In this document: one piece after another, positions 9,146 through 17,733 of the stretch | Layout of the letters: every line of letters begins with the position of its first letter | Numbering within the stretch: position 1 is the first letter of the stretch | Assembly (NCBI RefSeq): GCF_013744875.1 | Contig: NZ_CP059399.1 | Location: 5,208,001-5,272,000, forward strand | Direction of reading: 5' to 3' | DNA from: Nocardia huaxiensis | GTDB lineage: Bacteria; Actinomycetota; Actinomycetes; Mycobacteriales; Mycobacteriaceae | DNA length: 64,000 nt | Notes under the pieces: model-generated | Told to the model about the DNA's origin: nothing | Databases searched by the model: none | Seen by the model: the letters and a program-made list of their open reading frames with translations, nothing else | Program-made: the position numbers and the translations under genes

Positions 9146-9224
9146 GACTTCTCGTCCCTTCGAATCGGATGCGGCGGGCCCGGGTGACAACGGAAGTCGC
9201 CGACTCGCCCGCGATGGCTCCCGG

Positions 9225-9262
9225 CGACGGTAGGGGCGGCCGCGGCGTCGGCACCATCCGCC
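9225..9262 (-). promoter_or_regulatory. Candidate promoter of the DUF418 gene
   Basis: Minus-strand GGCGGATGGTGCC (9250-9262) with CCTACCGTCG (9225-9234), separated by 18 bases from the GGT. The pair matches the one at 9681-9717, which faces the opposite way. It leaves a leader of about 75 bases before the start at 9145. Confidence 0.45.
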
Positions 9263-9417
9263 GACAGACCGAATACAGCCCGTCGAGCGGATGCCTGCCG
9301 GGCCACGGGTATTCAGCCGACCGGCTGGAGACCTCGGCCCCGTGGGCGACGCGGCCACCGATATCCCGCGAATACGGTCGAGACCCTGATCGACACGGAA
9401 TTCCTGGAGGTAGTCCA

Positions 9418-9642
9418 ATGATGAAGAAACGCTTGCTCGGTGCGCTGGTGGTCGGCGTCGGCCTCACCGCGGCCACGGTCGGCTCGGCCACGCCGGCCTC
9501 GGCCTGGCCGGATGCGCCGCACATCGGCGATGCGTGCCATGATCCGGGCGCACGCGACGAAGACCCCTGGGGCACTTCGATCGTGTGCGTCGATCCCGAT
9601 CCCAATGACCACAGCGCCGACCTGTTCTGGGCGCACGGCTGA
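9418..9642 (+). CDS. Small secreted protein
   Basis: A 74-residue protein with a clear Sec signal peptide (KKR, hydrophobic core, cleavage after A-S-A near residue 28). The mature part is about 45 residues, acidic, with two cysteines that could form one disulfide (GDACHDPG and SIVCVDPDP). The TGGAGGTAG ribosome site lies about seven bases before the ATG. I do not recognise the family. It is divergent from the DUF418 gene and sits ahead of a two-component system, so it may belong to the same envelope response. Confidence 0.7.
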   Translation: MMKKRLLGALVVGVGLTAATVGSATPASAWPDAPHIGDACHDPGARDEDPWGTSIVCVDPDPNDHSADLFWAHG

Positions 9643-9680
9643 TCGGAGTTCGCAGCCGGACGGGGTGATTCCCGCCAGGT

Positions 9681-9717
9681 GGCGGATGGTCGCCCCGCCG
9701 GCGAGGACCTAGCGTCG
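9681..9717 (+). promoter_or_regulatory. Candidate promoter of the two-component system
   Basis: GGCGGATGGT (9681-9690) and CCTAGCGTCG (9708-9717) with a 17-base spacer, upstream of the regulator at 9779. It nearly copies the pair at 9225-9262. If real, the downstream response regulator may control its own gene. Confidence 0.45.
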
Positions 9718-9778
9718 TCACGATGAGCGAGAAGAACGCTGTGCCAGGGCGCACACCGGCGGCGCGAGTGAACCACCC

Positions 9779-10489
9779 ATGCCGAACGAAGTGAGAGACG
9801 AGCCCGCAGCGCAGCCTGCCGTCGTCCGCGTGGTGATCGTCGATGACGAGGCGCTGGTGCGTTCCGGGTTCGAGCTCATCCTCGGCGCCGCACCCGATAT
9901 CGAGGTGGTCGGGACGAGTTGCGGTGGCGGAGCGGTCGAACTGATTGCCGAGCAGCGCCCGGATGTGGTGTTGCTCGATATCCGCATGCCCGATGTCGAT
10001 GGGCTGACGGTGCTCCGGGAAGTGCGGGCGCTGGCAGCACCGCCCGAGGTGGCGATGCTGACGACGTTCGACACCGACGAGTACATTGTCACGGCGCTGC
10101 GGTCCGGTGCGGCGGGATTCCTGCTGAAGGACACCGAACCGGACCAGTTGGCCCAGCTGGTGCGCACCTTGGCGGCCGGCGGGGTGGTGATGTCGCCGAA
10201 GGCGGCGGCCACGCTGCTGCACCGCGATTCCGAGTTGGGACGGATGGCGGCCGGTGATGCCGAGGTCGCGCGCGTCAAGACCCTGTCGGATCGGGAGCGC
10301 GAGGTGTTGGTGCAACTGGCCGCGGGTCTGTCCAATGCCGAGATCGGCCAGCGCATCTATTTGAGCGTGGGCACGGTGAAGGATCACGTCAGCGCGATTC
10401 TGACCAAGCTGCAGGTGGGCAGCCGGGTGCAGGCCGCACTGGTCGCGCAGCGTGCCGGGTTGCTCGCCGGGCAGCGCGAGGATCGTTGA
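9779..10489 (+). CDS. NarL/FixJ-family response regulator (paralogue B)
   Basis: A 236-residue regulator with receiver (phospho-acceptor D67 in LLDIRMPDVDG) and LuxR-type DNA-binding domain (DREREVLVQLAAGLSNAEIG and VGTVKDHVSAILTKL). The first 15 residues extend beyond the paralogue at 979; a GTG near residue 16 would give the shorter form, so the start is open. The receiver and recognition helix are almost the same as in paralogue A, which predicts overlapping DNA targets and possible cross-talk. The kinase gene begins on its stop codon (TGATG). Confidence 0.93.
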   Translation: MPNEVRDEPAAQPAVVRVVIVDDEALVRSGFELILGAAPDIEVVGTSCGGGAVELIAEQRPDVVLLDIRMPDVDGLTVLREVRALAAPPEVAMLTTFDTDEYIVTALRSGAAGFLLKDTEPDQLAQLVRTLAAGGVVMSPKAAATLLHRDSELGRMAAGDAEVARVKTLSDREREVLVQLAAGLSNAEIGQRIYLSVGTVKDHVSAILTKLQVGSRVQAALVAQRAGLLAGQREDR

Positions 10490-11580
10490 TGGCGCGGGTC
10501 CGGCCGCCGCGATGGATCGTCGACGTGCTGGCGGTCGCGGTCGCGGCGGCGGATGCCGTGTTCGGAGCCGTGTATGTCGACCGCAGCGAGTTGGTGTTCG
10601 CGGTGATCGCCTGTGCCGCACTGCTTGTACGACGCCGGTGGCCGGTGGCGGTGTTCGCGCTGACCTTGCCGACGGCGCTGACCGGGCTCATTGTCGCCCC
10701 CGCCGTCGCCCTGTACACGGTGGGCCGACTGCGCCGGGAGCGGTCGGTGGTTTTCGGGTGCGCCGGCGCGGTCGCGGCGGTGTCGGCCGCCGCGTCCTTC
10801 TGGCCGCCGGATTTCGGTTCGCACGCCGATGCGATGGTCTACGTCGCATTCACCGCGGCATGGGCCGCCGCGCCGGTCCTGTTCGGTCTGCTCATGCGCA
10901 CCCGGGACGAGCTCGCCCGGCGGCTGGTAGAGATCGAGGAGGCCCGTGACCACGAACGCAATCTGCACGCGCAGGCGGTGCTGGCGCGCGAACGCGCGCA
11001 GATCGGCCGCGAGATGCACGATGTGGTCTCCCATCAGGTCAGCCTGATCGCCGTGCGTGCCGGGGCCCTGGCTGTCGCGGCTCCCGATCAGGAGACCCGG
11101 GAGGCCGCGCGGACGATTCGGGGATTGAGCGTCGCGACGCTCGACGAATTGCGAAGCCTGGTAACGCTGTTGCGGGCCTCCGGCGGCCAGGCCACGGCGC
11201 TCACACCCCAGCCGACCCTGGCGGATCTGACGACGCTGATCGATTCGAGCGGTATCGCGGTGGAGTTCGCGGGGACGCTGCCCGACGACGTTTCCGGTGC
11301 GGGTCAGCGTGCGGTCTACCGAACGGTACAAGAGGCTCTGACCAACGTCCGCAAGCACGCGCCCGGCGCCACCGCCGAGGTATGTCTGTGGTCGGACGCG
11401 GAGCGATTCGGAGTGGTCGTCACCAACGCGCCGCCGACTCGCGGCGCACTGGCGCTGCCGGGGTCCGGGCACGGTCTCATCGGATTGGCCGAACGCGCCG
11501 AGTTGCTGAACGGTCAAATGTTCAGCGGCCCAACCGAAGTGGGCGGCTTTCGGGTCGAACTGCGGCTGCCCCGAACCTAG
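10489..11580 (+). CDS. NarX/DesK-type sensor histidine kinase (paralogue B)
   Basis: A 363-residue membrane kinase built like the one at 1644: hydrophobic N-terminal region, REMHDVVSHQ with phospho-acceptor H177, NVRKHAPG and GSGHGLIGLAERAELL. I place the start at the ATG that shares its first base with the regulator stop; a TTG one codon earlier is also possible. The catalytic parts match paralogue A closely, while the transmembrane part (residues 80-120) differs most, consistent with a changed signal. The porin gene at 11747 lies downstream on the same strand. Confidence 0.93.
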   Translation: MARVRPPRWIVDVLAVAVAAADAVFGAVYVDRSELVFAVIACAALLVRRRWPVAVFALTLPTALTGLIVAPAVALYTVGRLRRERSVVFGCAGAVAAVSAAASFWPPDFGSHADAMVYVAFTAAWAAAPVLFGLLMRTRDELARRLVEIEEARDHERNLHAQAVLARERAQIGREMHDVVSHQVSLIAVRAGALAVAAPDQETREAARTIRGLSVATLDELRSLVTLLRASGGQATALTPQPTLADLTTLIDSSGIAVEFAGTLPDDVSGAGQRAVYRTVQEALTNVRKHAPGATAEVCLWSDAERFGVVVTNAPPTRGALALPGSGHGLIGLAERAELLNGQMFSGPTEVGGFRVELRLPRT

Positions 11581-11746
11581 CGCCGGCGAGTCGGCGGGGT
11601 GCGCATCCAGCCGCCGGGCGGGCGTGCACCGTCACTCGGCGGATTCCCGCGACAGCGCGAGCGCAACAGAATCGAATACAGCCGCCCCTCAGCGGTTGCT
11701 CGCGCCGCGTGCGAGGCGAAATTCTGTCGAAAGTGAACGGATCGAA

Positions 11747-12376
11747 GTGGCGACAATTGCACGAACATCGCAGGTCTGCACGGGGACCCTGCTGGTCGCG
11801 TTGGTGATGGGCGCCGGAACCGCCGCCGCCGAGGCGGTCACCGACAGGTCCCGCCAGACGGTGACCGACGACGGCTGGACCCTGACGATCACCAAATCCG
11901 GTGAGAACCTCGACCGCTGGCCCAGTCTGGCCGGATCTCCGGTCAGCCGTGAGGGTTTCGTCTCGCTGAAGGCCACCGCCGAGATCACTGGCAACAGCGG
12001 GCAGCGCCCGACGACCGGCACGATCATCCTGGGCTACCAGATCGGTTGTGCGGTGGACGTTTCCAGTGGTGCCGTGCTGGGTGTCGGGGCCACACTCGGT
12101 GCGAGCGTGGGAGTCTCGTTCACGAAACCCCCGGGTGTGACGGCCTCGGTGACACCGACCATTGCCGTCACGATCAAACCGGGCACCATCGAGACCATCA
12201 CTCTCGGCACCAAACCCCTGACGGAATCCCGGGGTTCGATCACCGCCGAACAGGTTCAAGTGAAGGTGGACGCCTGTGCCGGCCCGGTCAGCCTGCGCTC
12301 GTTCGCCACCGCGGCGATTTCCACCCCGACCGCCGACAACAACATCACCGTTTACGGTGACGCCCAGCAACTCTGA
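11747..12376 (+). CDS. MspA-family porin-like protein
   Basis: A 209-residue protein starting at GTG with a signal peptide ending A-A-A-E-A near residue 30. The mature chain has the MspA core strand ILGYQIGCAVDVS, a predicted channel-lining stretch LGASVGVSF and the end NNITVYGDAQQL, where MspA has TTYGEPW. It is thus a third MspA homologue in 7 kb, closer in plan to mycobacterial MspA than the pair at 5033/5763. The start is a judgement: earlier in-frame codons give no signal peptide, and the ribosome site is weak. It may be read through from the kinase or have its own promoter. Confidence 0.82.
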   Translation: MATIARTSQVCTGTLLVALVMGAGTAAAEAVTDRSRQTVTDDGWTLTITKSGENLDRWPSLAGSPVSREGFVSLKATAEITGNSGQRPTTGTIILGYQIGCAVDVSSGAVLGVGATLGASVGVSFTKPPGVTASVTPTIAVTIKPGTIETITLGTKPLTESRGSITAEQVQVKVDACAGPVSLRSFATAAISTPTADNNITVYGDAQQL

Positions 12377-12383
12377 AAGACGA

Positions 12384-12428
12384 CCGCGCCCCGGTGTCAC
12401 CGATCGTGTCGGTGCCACCGGGGCGCGG
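12384..12428. terminator. Bidirectional terminator hairpin
   Basis: Thirteen-bp arms CCGCGCCCCGGTG (12384-12396) and CACCGGGGCGCGG (12416-12428), with an inner CACCGA/TCGGTG stem, fill the gap between the converging porin and phosphatase genes. Confidence 0.85.
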
Positions 12429-12437
12429 AAGGGTGAA

Positions 12438-13196
12438 TCAGCCGATGTCCGGGTGGCCGACCCACTCGGTGATCGTCCAGCCCTTCTGCGGGCTGCCCTT
12501 GAGTACGACGCGGCCGCCGTTGCGCATCGGATCGGTGCCGAGCTTGCTCTTGTCGGCGTTGTCGGCGTTCATCATCGACCAGAACATGATGGTGCCGCCG
12601 TGCGAGAAGATCACCGGGTTGGCGCAGCCGCGGCGCTGCACATCGAGCAGTGCCTGATCGACGCGGCCGTCGAACTCATTGCCGTCGATGGAGCCGGGAA
12701 TCCGTGCGCTCAGGTCACCGGAGAGCCACTTGATCGGCGCCTGGAGGTACCCGGACATCGCCTGGGACTCCGGGGTGCCCTCGTACTGGCCCGCCTCGAT
12801 CTCCCGGAAGCCGGCCTGAATGTTGAGGCTCAGGTCCTTTTTGGCGACGGTCGGCGCCGCGGTCTGCTCGGTGCGGACCATGGTGGACGCGAAGGCGCAG
12901 TCGAACTTCTTGTCGGCCAGCTGGACAGCCAGATTGTCCGCCTGTGTCCGGCCGCGCGCGGTCAGGTCGGGTCCGGGCACCTTGGTGTCGATCAGGCCGG
13001 AGGTGTTACCGGTGGACTCGGCGTGGCGCACCAGGGTGATGACCATTTCGCCGGCGCCGATACCGGCGCTGCTGCCGGAGCTGCCCCCCGAGCTTCCGGA
13101 ACCGGTATCGGCGGACACGACGCCGGTGGTGGCGGCTGTGGCCGCGACCGCGGTCGCCATCACCGCAAGGGATAGGCGAATGGATCGAATTCGCAT
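12438..13196 (-). CDS. Secreted histidine phosphatase family protein
   Basis: A 252-residue exported protein of the phosphoglycerate-mutase-like (histidine phosphatase) superfamily. It has a signal peptide cleaved near residue 29 (VVSA-D), a Ser/Gly linker (31-48), then the catalytic LVRHAES motif with nucleophile H58, the acid region EIEAGQYEG, and the second histidine in FSHGG. Such proteins dephosphorylate small phosphoesters or phosphoproteins outside the cell; the substrate is unknown. The ATG is preceded by AAAGG. It stands alone, converging with the porin gene across a terminator. Confidence 0.88.
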   Translation of the reverse strand: MRIRSIRLSLAVMATAVAATAATTGVVSADTGSGSSGGSSGSSAGIGAGEMVITLVRHAESTGNTSGLIDTKVPGPDLTARGRTQADNLAVQLADKKFDCAFASTMVRTEQTAAPTVAKKDLSLNIQAGFREIEAGQYEGTPESQAMSGYLQAPIKWLSGDLSARIPGSIDGNEFDGRVDQALLDVQRRGCANPVIFSHGGTIMFWSMMNADNADKSKLGTDPMRNGGRVVLKGSPQKGWTITEWVGHPDIG

Positions 13197-13457
13197 GGGT
13201 GGGAATGCCTTTCATTGTGGGTAACGCCACTTCAGGTCTGCCGGAGAACCGAAGGCCGACGTGTCGCGTCTCACAGAAGCAGCTCTGCGCTCTGAGCGAC
13301 TACGCGGTATCCCATTCATCGGGATGCCGTGCCCACCGGACCGCGCGCGGGCGAAACCACCGGATTGTGCGGCATCGTGCCGCGCGGGGCGCTCGCCGTA
13401 TGTCACAGTGGGCTGACGATGCTCGGACCGGCGATCACGGCAGAGGGTGTGCTCGGC

Positions 13458-14159
13458 ATGCGAATTTCGTTGGCCTACAACCAGACTCCCACTGCCGGAG
13501 CGGCGGTCCGCGCCGCGTTGCGCGACAGGTTCGCGATCGAGGGGTACGCCCCGTTGCCGGAGCTGTTCGACGCCGCCTCGCTGGCCGGGCTGGACAGCGA
13601 ACTCACTCGGCTGGAGCTGGCGTGCACGCGCCGTGATTTCCGCATGGCGTGCATGGATGGGTCACCGCGCCACATGACCACACTGGGCGGTCAGGCCATC
13701 GCCACCGGCTCGGCGCTGATCCCTCGCCTGTACGACGACCCGTCCCTGCGGGAATTGCTGTGCGCGATCACCGGACTCGAACTGATCGCCGTGCCCGATC
13801 CACTCGAACGGCATGTACTCAATATCCTGCACCGCCCCGGTGACACCCACGGAGCGCACATCGACGACTATCCGATCGCGCTCGTGGTCTTCCTCGAAGC
13901 GCCGCCCGGCCCGCCGGACGGCGGGCTGCTCGAGTACCTGTCCGACAGCACCGATCTGCGCCGATTCGCCATGGGGCAAACGCGTTTCGCGTATCACCGG
14001 CGAGGAGATGCCTACCTGCTGCGCAGCGATACCACCGCTCATCGGGTAACCCCGTTGCGCCGCTCGGGGATTCGAAGGGTCGCCCTCAACTTCGCCTACA
14101 CCACTGAAGAATTCACCCCCGTCCGCACCTCGTCGGCTGCCCGGCTCTACGGCCGGTGA
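13458..14159 (+). CDS. Fe(II)/2-oxoglutarate-dependent oxygenase, HalD/ArpA-like
   Basis: A 233-residue protein with the iron triad HID (H134, D136) and distal H195 (TTAHRV), followed by RRVALNFAY with an arginine placed to bind 2-oxoglutarate. The overall pattern (THGAHIDDYPIALVVFLE and GGLLEYL) recalls the HalD/ArpA family that contains amino-acid hydroxylases and radical halogenases. Halogenases of this fold replace the aspartate with glycine; here it is intact, so hydroxylation is expected. The substrate may be a free amino acid. AGAGGG lies ten bases before the chosen ATG. It converges with a PLP decarboxylase gene but is not co-transcribed with it. Confidence 0.75.
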   Translation: MRISLAYNQTPTAGAAVRAALRDRFAIEGYAPLPELFDAASLAGLDSELTRLELACTRRDFRMACMDGSPRHMTTLGGQAIATGSALIPRLYDDPSLRELLCAITGLELIAVPDPLERHVLNILHRPGDTHGAHIDDYPIALVVFLEAPPGPPDGGLLEYLSDSTDLRRFAMGQTRFAYHRRGDAYLLRSDTTAHRVTPLRRSGIRRVALNFAYTTEEFTPVRTSSAARLYGR

Positions 14160-14417
14160 CGGTATCGGCCCCGAATTTGGTCAACTGTTCATTTTCGGCG
14201 GCGGAGGCTGTCGATTCCAGTGCGAAAGTCCTCTTTTCGGAGGCTGGAATGCCCTTGTGCTCGAAAGATATTCATGATCTATGCAGGTCAAAAGCCTGGG
14301 GTGAAACTGGATTCGGGCAAAAGGAACATTTCCATTCGGGGGCAATATTGTGGCTAACTTTGATTGGTGGCATAGTCAACCAACGAGGCGGGTTGAGCCC
14401 CCGCCTCTCTCGGAAAA
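14160..14417. other. Low-GC intergenic stretch, no gene assigned
   Basis: About 250 bases between two converging genes are markedly richer in A and T than the rest of the window (runs such as ATTTGGTC, AAAGATATTC and TTGATTGG). A 98-codon frame on the plus strand begins at the preceding stop, but I see no ribosome site and no familiar sequence. Candidates are a small RNA or a remnant of acquired DNA. Confidence 0.4.
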
Positions 14418-14466
14418 GCGTGTCGCCGAACAGAATTCGCCCAATTCCCTGAGTTCGGCGACACGC
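14418..14466 (-). terminator. Intrinsic terminator of the decarboxylase gene
   Basis: Perfect 14-bp arms GCGTGTCGCCGAAC (14418-14431) and GTTCGGCGACACGC (14453-14466). Read on the minus strand the stem is followed by TTTTCCGAG, so it fits a rho-independent terminator for the gene ending at 14622. Confidence 0.8.
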
Positions 14467-14621
14467 CCACGAGCAGGATTCCCTGCTGAGCGAATCCTCG
14501 GCTCCGAATCCGCACCCTATGGTACGCGGCCGAATGCCTGTTCTGTGCGGATCTCACGAACCGGGTCGGGCCGTGCGGGGAGCGGGTATTCGAGGGCGTC
14601 CGGAACGGCCGCCCGGGGTAT

Positions 14622-16148
14622 TCACCTCGGCATCGGCACGCTGCTCGCCGGCGCGGAGGTGTGTGCGTCTTCGAGTTCTGTTGCGCTGGTGAGGATTTCC
14701 TCCAGGAGAGTGTCGATGTGCTCGGGACCGGTGCGGTGGTTGCAGATGCAGGCGCGCAGGACGGTGTCGCCTTCGTGGTCGACGGTGGCGAGGTAGGCGC
14801 GGCCGCGGGCCTGGACCGTCTCGGCGAGAGCGGTGTGGGAGCCGATGCCGCGCACGCGGAAGCAGACGACCGGCAGCGGTCCGCAGGCCAGCAATTCCAG
14901 TCGCGGTTCGGCGGTGATGCGGTCGCGCAGGTAGCCGGCCATGCGGTCGTAGTGTTCGAGCAGCGCGATGACTCCGCTGCGGCCGAGCTGGTGCAGCGTC
15001 GCCCACAAGGCGAAGGCGCGGGTACCGGGGCGGGTCAGCTCGAAGGTGTATTCCGACATCCACGGCAGGTTCTCGTCGCTGTCGAGATAGGAGGCGCGGA
15101 AACCGAACGCCGCGCGTAGCCGCTGCGGATCGGTGACCAGCGCCGCCCCGCAGCCCACCGGCACCGACAGCGTCTTGTGCGGATCGACTGTCAGGGAATC
15201 GATCTCGGCGATGCCGTCGTAGGCCGGGGCCCAGCCCGGCACCTGGATGCCGAGCCCACCCCAGGCGCCGTCGGCGTGATGCCACATGCCGTGCTCACGG
15301 CACACCGCGGTGATCGGCGCCGGGGTGTCGACCGCGCCGGTGGGAGTGCTGCCGAGATTGGACACCACGCAGAACGGCAGCAGCCCGGCCGCGCGGTCGG
15401 CCCGTACCGCCGCGGCCAGCGCCTCGACATCCATGCACCGGTCGGGCGTGGTGGCGATGACCCGCACCCGCGCGCGGGGGATGCCGATCACCGCGGCGGC
15501 CTTGGCGACCGACATGTGCGCCTGCACGCCGCAGTAGGCGACCAGACGGCCATGTGCCGCATCGTATTCCGGGCCGTCGAGCGCCTGGTGCCGTTGCAGG
15601 AACCAGTGCCGCGCGGCCGCCAGGCACAGCAGGTTGGCCATCGATCCACCGCTGGTGAGGACGCCGCCGGTGGATTCGGCCATGCCCGCCAGCCGAGCCA
15701 GATCGGCGATCACTCCGCGTTCGAGGTCCATCAGCGCGTGCTCGCCCATGCCGCAGGTGGCGTTGATCGCGGTGGCCAGCAGTTCGGCGATGACCCCGGC
15801 CGGTGACGGCGGGGAGTTGATCCAGGCGAAGAACGCCGGATGCCCGTTGCCCGTCGGATAGGGCGCGAGCGACTGCTCCGCGAAGTCGAGCACCCCGAAC
15901 AGCTCCCCGCCCGGTTCGGCCAGCCCACCGGACCCCAGACGCCGCCGCAGTTCTGCGGGCAGCCGGCGGGTCACCGGCCCCTGCTCCAGCCGATCGAGGT
16001 ACTCGGCCACCCACTGCGCACTCGACACCAATTCATCGCGAAAGGCTCGCGGATGCACCCTCAACACCGAATCACGATCGGCGACCGACCGTGCGGACCC
16101 GCTCTCCTCAACCCCAGCCCAAGCCCCTGACACCATTGTCGTGCTCAC
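14622..16148 (-). CDS. Group II pyridoxal-phosphate amino acid decarboxylase
   Basis: A 508-residue cytoplasmic enzyme of the aromatic-amino-acid/glutamate/diaminobutyrate decarboxylase family. Visible motifs are TSGGSMAN (phosphate binding, about 165-171), H211 that stacks on the cofactor, HADGAWGG with D293, and the Schiff-base lysine K325 in DPHKTLSVP. It would remove CO2 from an L-amino acid to give an amine; the substrate among Tyr/Trp/DOPA/Dab cannot be read safely. The start is either GTG at 16148 (numbering used) or ATG at 16136; the ribosome site is poor for both. A terminator follows its stop. Confidence 0.88.
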   Translation of the reverse strand: MSTTMVSGAWAGVEESGSARSVADRDSVLRVHPRAFRDELVSSAQWVAEYLDRLEQGPVTRRLPAELRRRLGSGGLAEPGGELFGVLDFAEQSLAPYPTGNGHPAFFAWINSPPSPAGVIAELLATAINATCGMGEHALMDLERGVIADLARLAGMAESTGGVLTSGGSMANLLCLAAARHWFLQRHQALDGPEYDAAHGRLVAYCGVQAHMSVAKAAAVIGIPRARVRVIATTPDRCMDVEALAAAVRADRAAGLLPFCVVSNLGSTPTGAVDTPAPITAVCREHGMWHHADGAWGGLGIQVPGWAPAYDGIAEIDSLTVDPHKTLSVPVGCGAALVTDPQRLRAAFGFRASYLDSDENLPWMSEYTFELTRPGTRAFALWATLHQLGRSGVIALLEHYDRMAGYLRDRITAEPRLELLACGPLPVVCFRVRGIGSHTALAETVQARGRAYLATVDHEGDTVLRACICNHRTGPEHIDTLLEEILTSATELEDAHTSAPASSVPMPR

Positions 16149-16355
16149 ACCCTTTGTTCGGAGTTGCCTGCTCAGGACATCGGAATCGTAGGGGCAGGTC
16201 CGGACTCTCAGCCGGTACGGCGCGAACTCCCCGACAACAATTTGATCTTGGCCGCCGGTTGCTCCGGGTGGAAGGGGGCGATGCGCGCCGGGCCGATATT
16301 CGGGGCAGTCCGAAATCGGTTGGTGGACAGCCTATTCTGATCACACACTGTCGGC

Positions 16356-17240
16356 ATGAGGCGGATGCGTTGGTGGGCGCCGATGCTGGGCGTGCTGTTG
16401 CTGATCGGCGTGATATCGGCAACCGGCTGTTCGGTGGCGCCGAATCCTGATCAGTCGGGGCTGGAGTACGACGCGGGACCTTTCAGCGCGACCACGTTCT
16501 CCAATTGTGTCGCGCCGGGCAGCCGGGAGTATCACGGACCGGGAGATCAGGTCTATCTCTACCCGGCGGGGCAGCGGACCTTCGAATTCGCCGACCATGA
16601 GGATGCGGAAATCGGCAAGGCCACCGTGGTGTCCAAGGACGACCTGGAACTCCAGGTGACGGGCCTGGTGACCTTCAGTCTCAATATCGAGTGCGGCACC
16701 TTGCGGCAGTTCCACGAACGCATCGGCATCAAATACGAGGCATACGAATACGACGGATGGGTGCGGATGCTGCGCGATTACATCGGCCATCCGCTGGAGC
16801 GGGCTCTCGACGACGCCACGAAGGCGTACGCCTGGCGTGATCTGTACACGAGCGCCGAGACCAAGGGCCAGTGGGAACGCGCGGTCGGCGAACTGACTGC
16901 GAAATACATTGCCGAGCAAGGCGGAGAGGCGTTCTTCTGCAGCCCGGTCTACACCCCCGGCACCGGCGGCGATTGCGGCGATCCGCAGCTGACCATTCAG
17001 CAACCGGTCCCGCCGGAATCGGTCCGGGCGGCTTTGACCGATACGCAGCGCGCCATCGAGGCGACGCGCGCCCAGGGCGAGGAGAACGTCCGGGTGAACA
17101 CCGAGCTGGAGGCGATCCGGCGTCTGGTGGAAGTGCTCGGCCCCGACGGTTACGTGCTGTATCAGGCCATCAAGGACGGCAAGGTGCAGGTGGTCCCCGT
17201 TCCCAATGGCGGCGGCGTCAATATCACTCCGGGCGGCTGA
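16356..17240 (+). CDS. SPFH/band-7-like lipoprotein
   Basis: A 294-residue exported protein. The N-terminus is a lipoprotein signal peptide with ISATGC placing the lipidated cysteine at residue 25. The body resembles an SPFH/prohibitin domain: beta-rich DDLELQVTGLVTFSLNI, then LRDYIGHPLERALDDATKAYAWRDLY, and a helical tail that could form a coiled coil (AIEATRAQGEENVRVNTELE), ending in a Gly-rich tip. SPFH proteins scaffold membrane assemblies, usually facing the cytoplasm; an outward lipid-anchored one is unusual. It is divergent from the decarboxylase, with about 200 bases for both promoters. Function unknown. Confidence 0.7.
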   Translation: MRRMRWWAPMLGVLLLIGVISATGCSVAPNPDQSGLEYDAGPFSATTFSNCVAPGSREYHGPGDQVYLYPAGQRTFEFADHEDAEIGKATVVSKDDLELQVTGLVTFSLNIECGTLRQFHERIGIKYEAYEYDGWVRMLRDYIGHPLERALDDATKAYAWRDLYTSAETKGQWERAVGELTAKYIAEQGGEAFFCSPVYTPGTGGDCGDPQLTIQQPVPPESVRAALTDTQRAIEATRAQGEENVRVNTELEAIRRLVEVLGPDGYVLYQAIKDGKVQVVPVPNGGGVNITPGG

Positions 17241-17345
17241 TGCGCCCGAGCTCCGGCCCGACTGTCGATGGCTTCGACAGTGCACCCAGGGGTGGCGCGC
17301 TCGGTCATCGATGGCCGCCGCCAACTTCTTGACACTTCCCGTCGG

Positions 17346-17690
17346 TCAGGATGAGCGCCAGTCCGTGCTCAGGTGCAGGATACTGCCCAGTTCGGTGCCG
17401 AGGATCAGCCCGCCGGAAGCCGCGGTGACCGAGGCCAGCGGTTCGCCGTTGTGCACGTCGCAGGTGCTTCCGGCGGTGGGATCGATGCGCACCAAGCGTC
17501 CCGAAGCGCTTGCGGCGTAGAGCATTCCGTCAGGACAAGGCCCCAGCCGGGAATCGGGGCCGGTGGGACTGTCGCCGTGGTTCACGTACAGCATCCTGTC
17601 CGGCCCCGTGTGGATGGCGGCGGGGAACGGCAGCAGCACAACGGCTGTCAGCTCACCGGCCGGGTTGTAGCGTTCCCGCCGCAGCACCAC
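17346..17690 (-). pseudogene. Possible beta-propeller fragment
   Basis: An open frame of about 114 codons if read from the GTG at 17690. It contains repeats of the sort GPDRMLYVNHGDS and CPDGMLYAASASGRLVRIDP, typical of NHL/SMP-30-like propeller blades, but there are only two or three blades and no signal peptide or ribosome site. The upstream frame would overlap the gene at 17734. I read it as the surviving 3-prime end of a larger secreted propeller gene, or else a small gene of unknown role. Confidence 0.35.
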
Positions 17691-17733
17691 CGCAGGGTGA
17701 GCGGTCGCGGCCGACCCGGCCGCCGGTCGCGCG

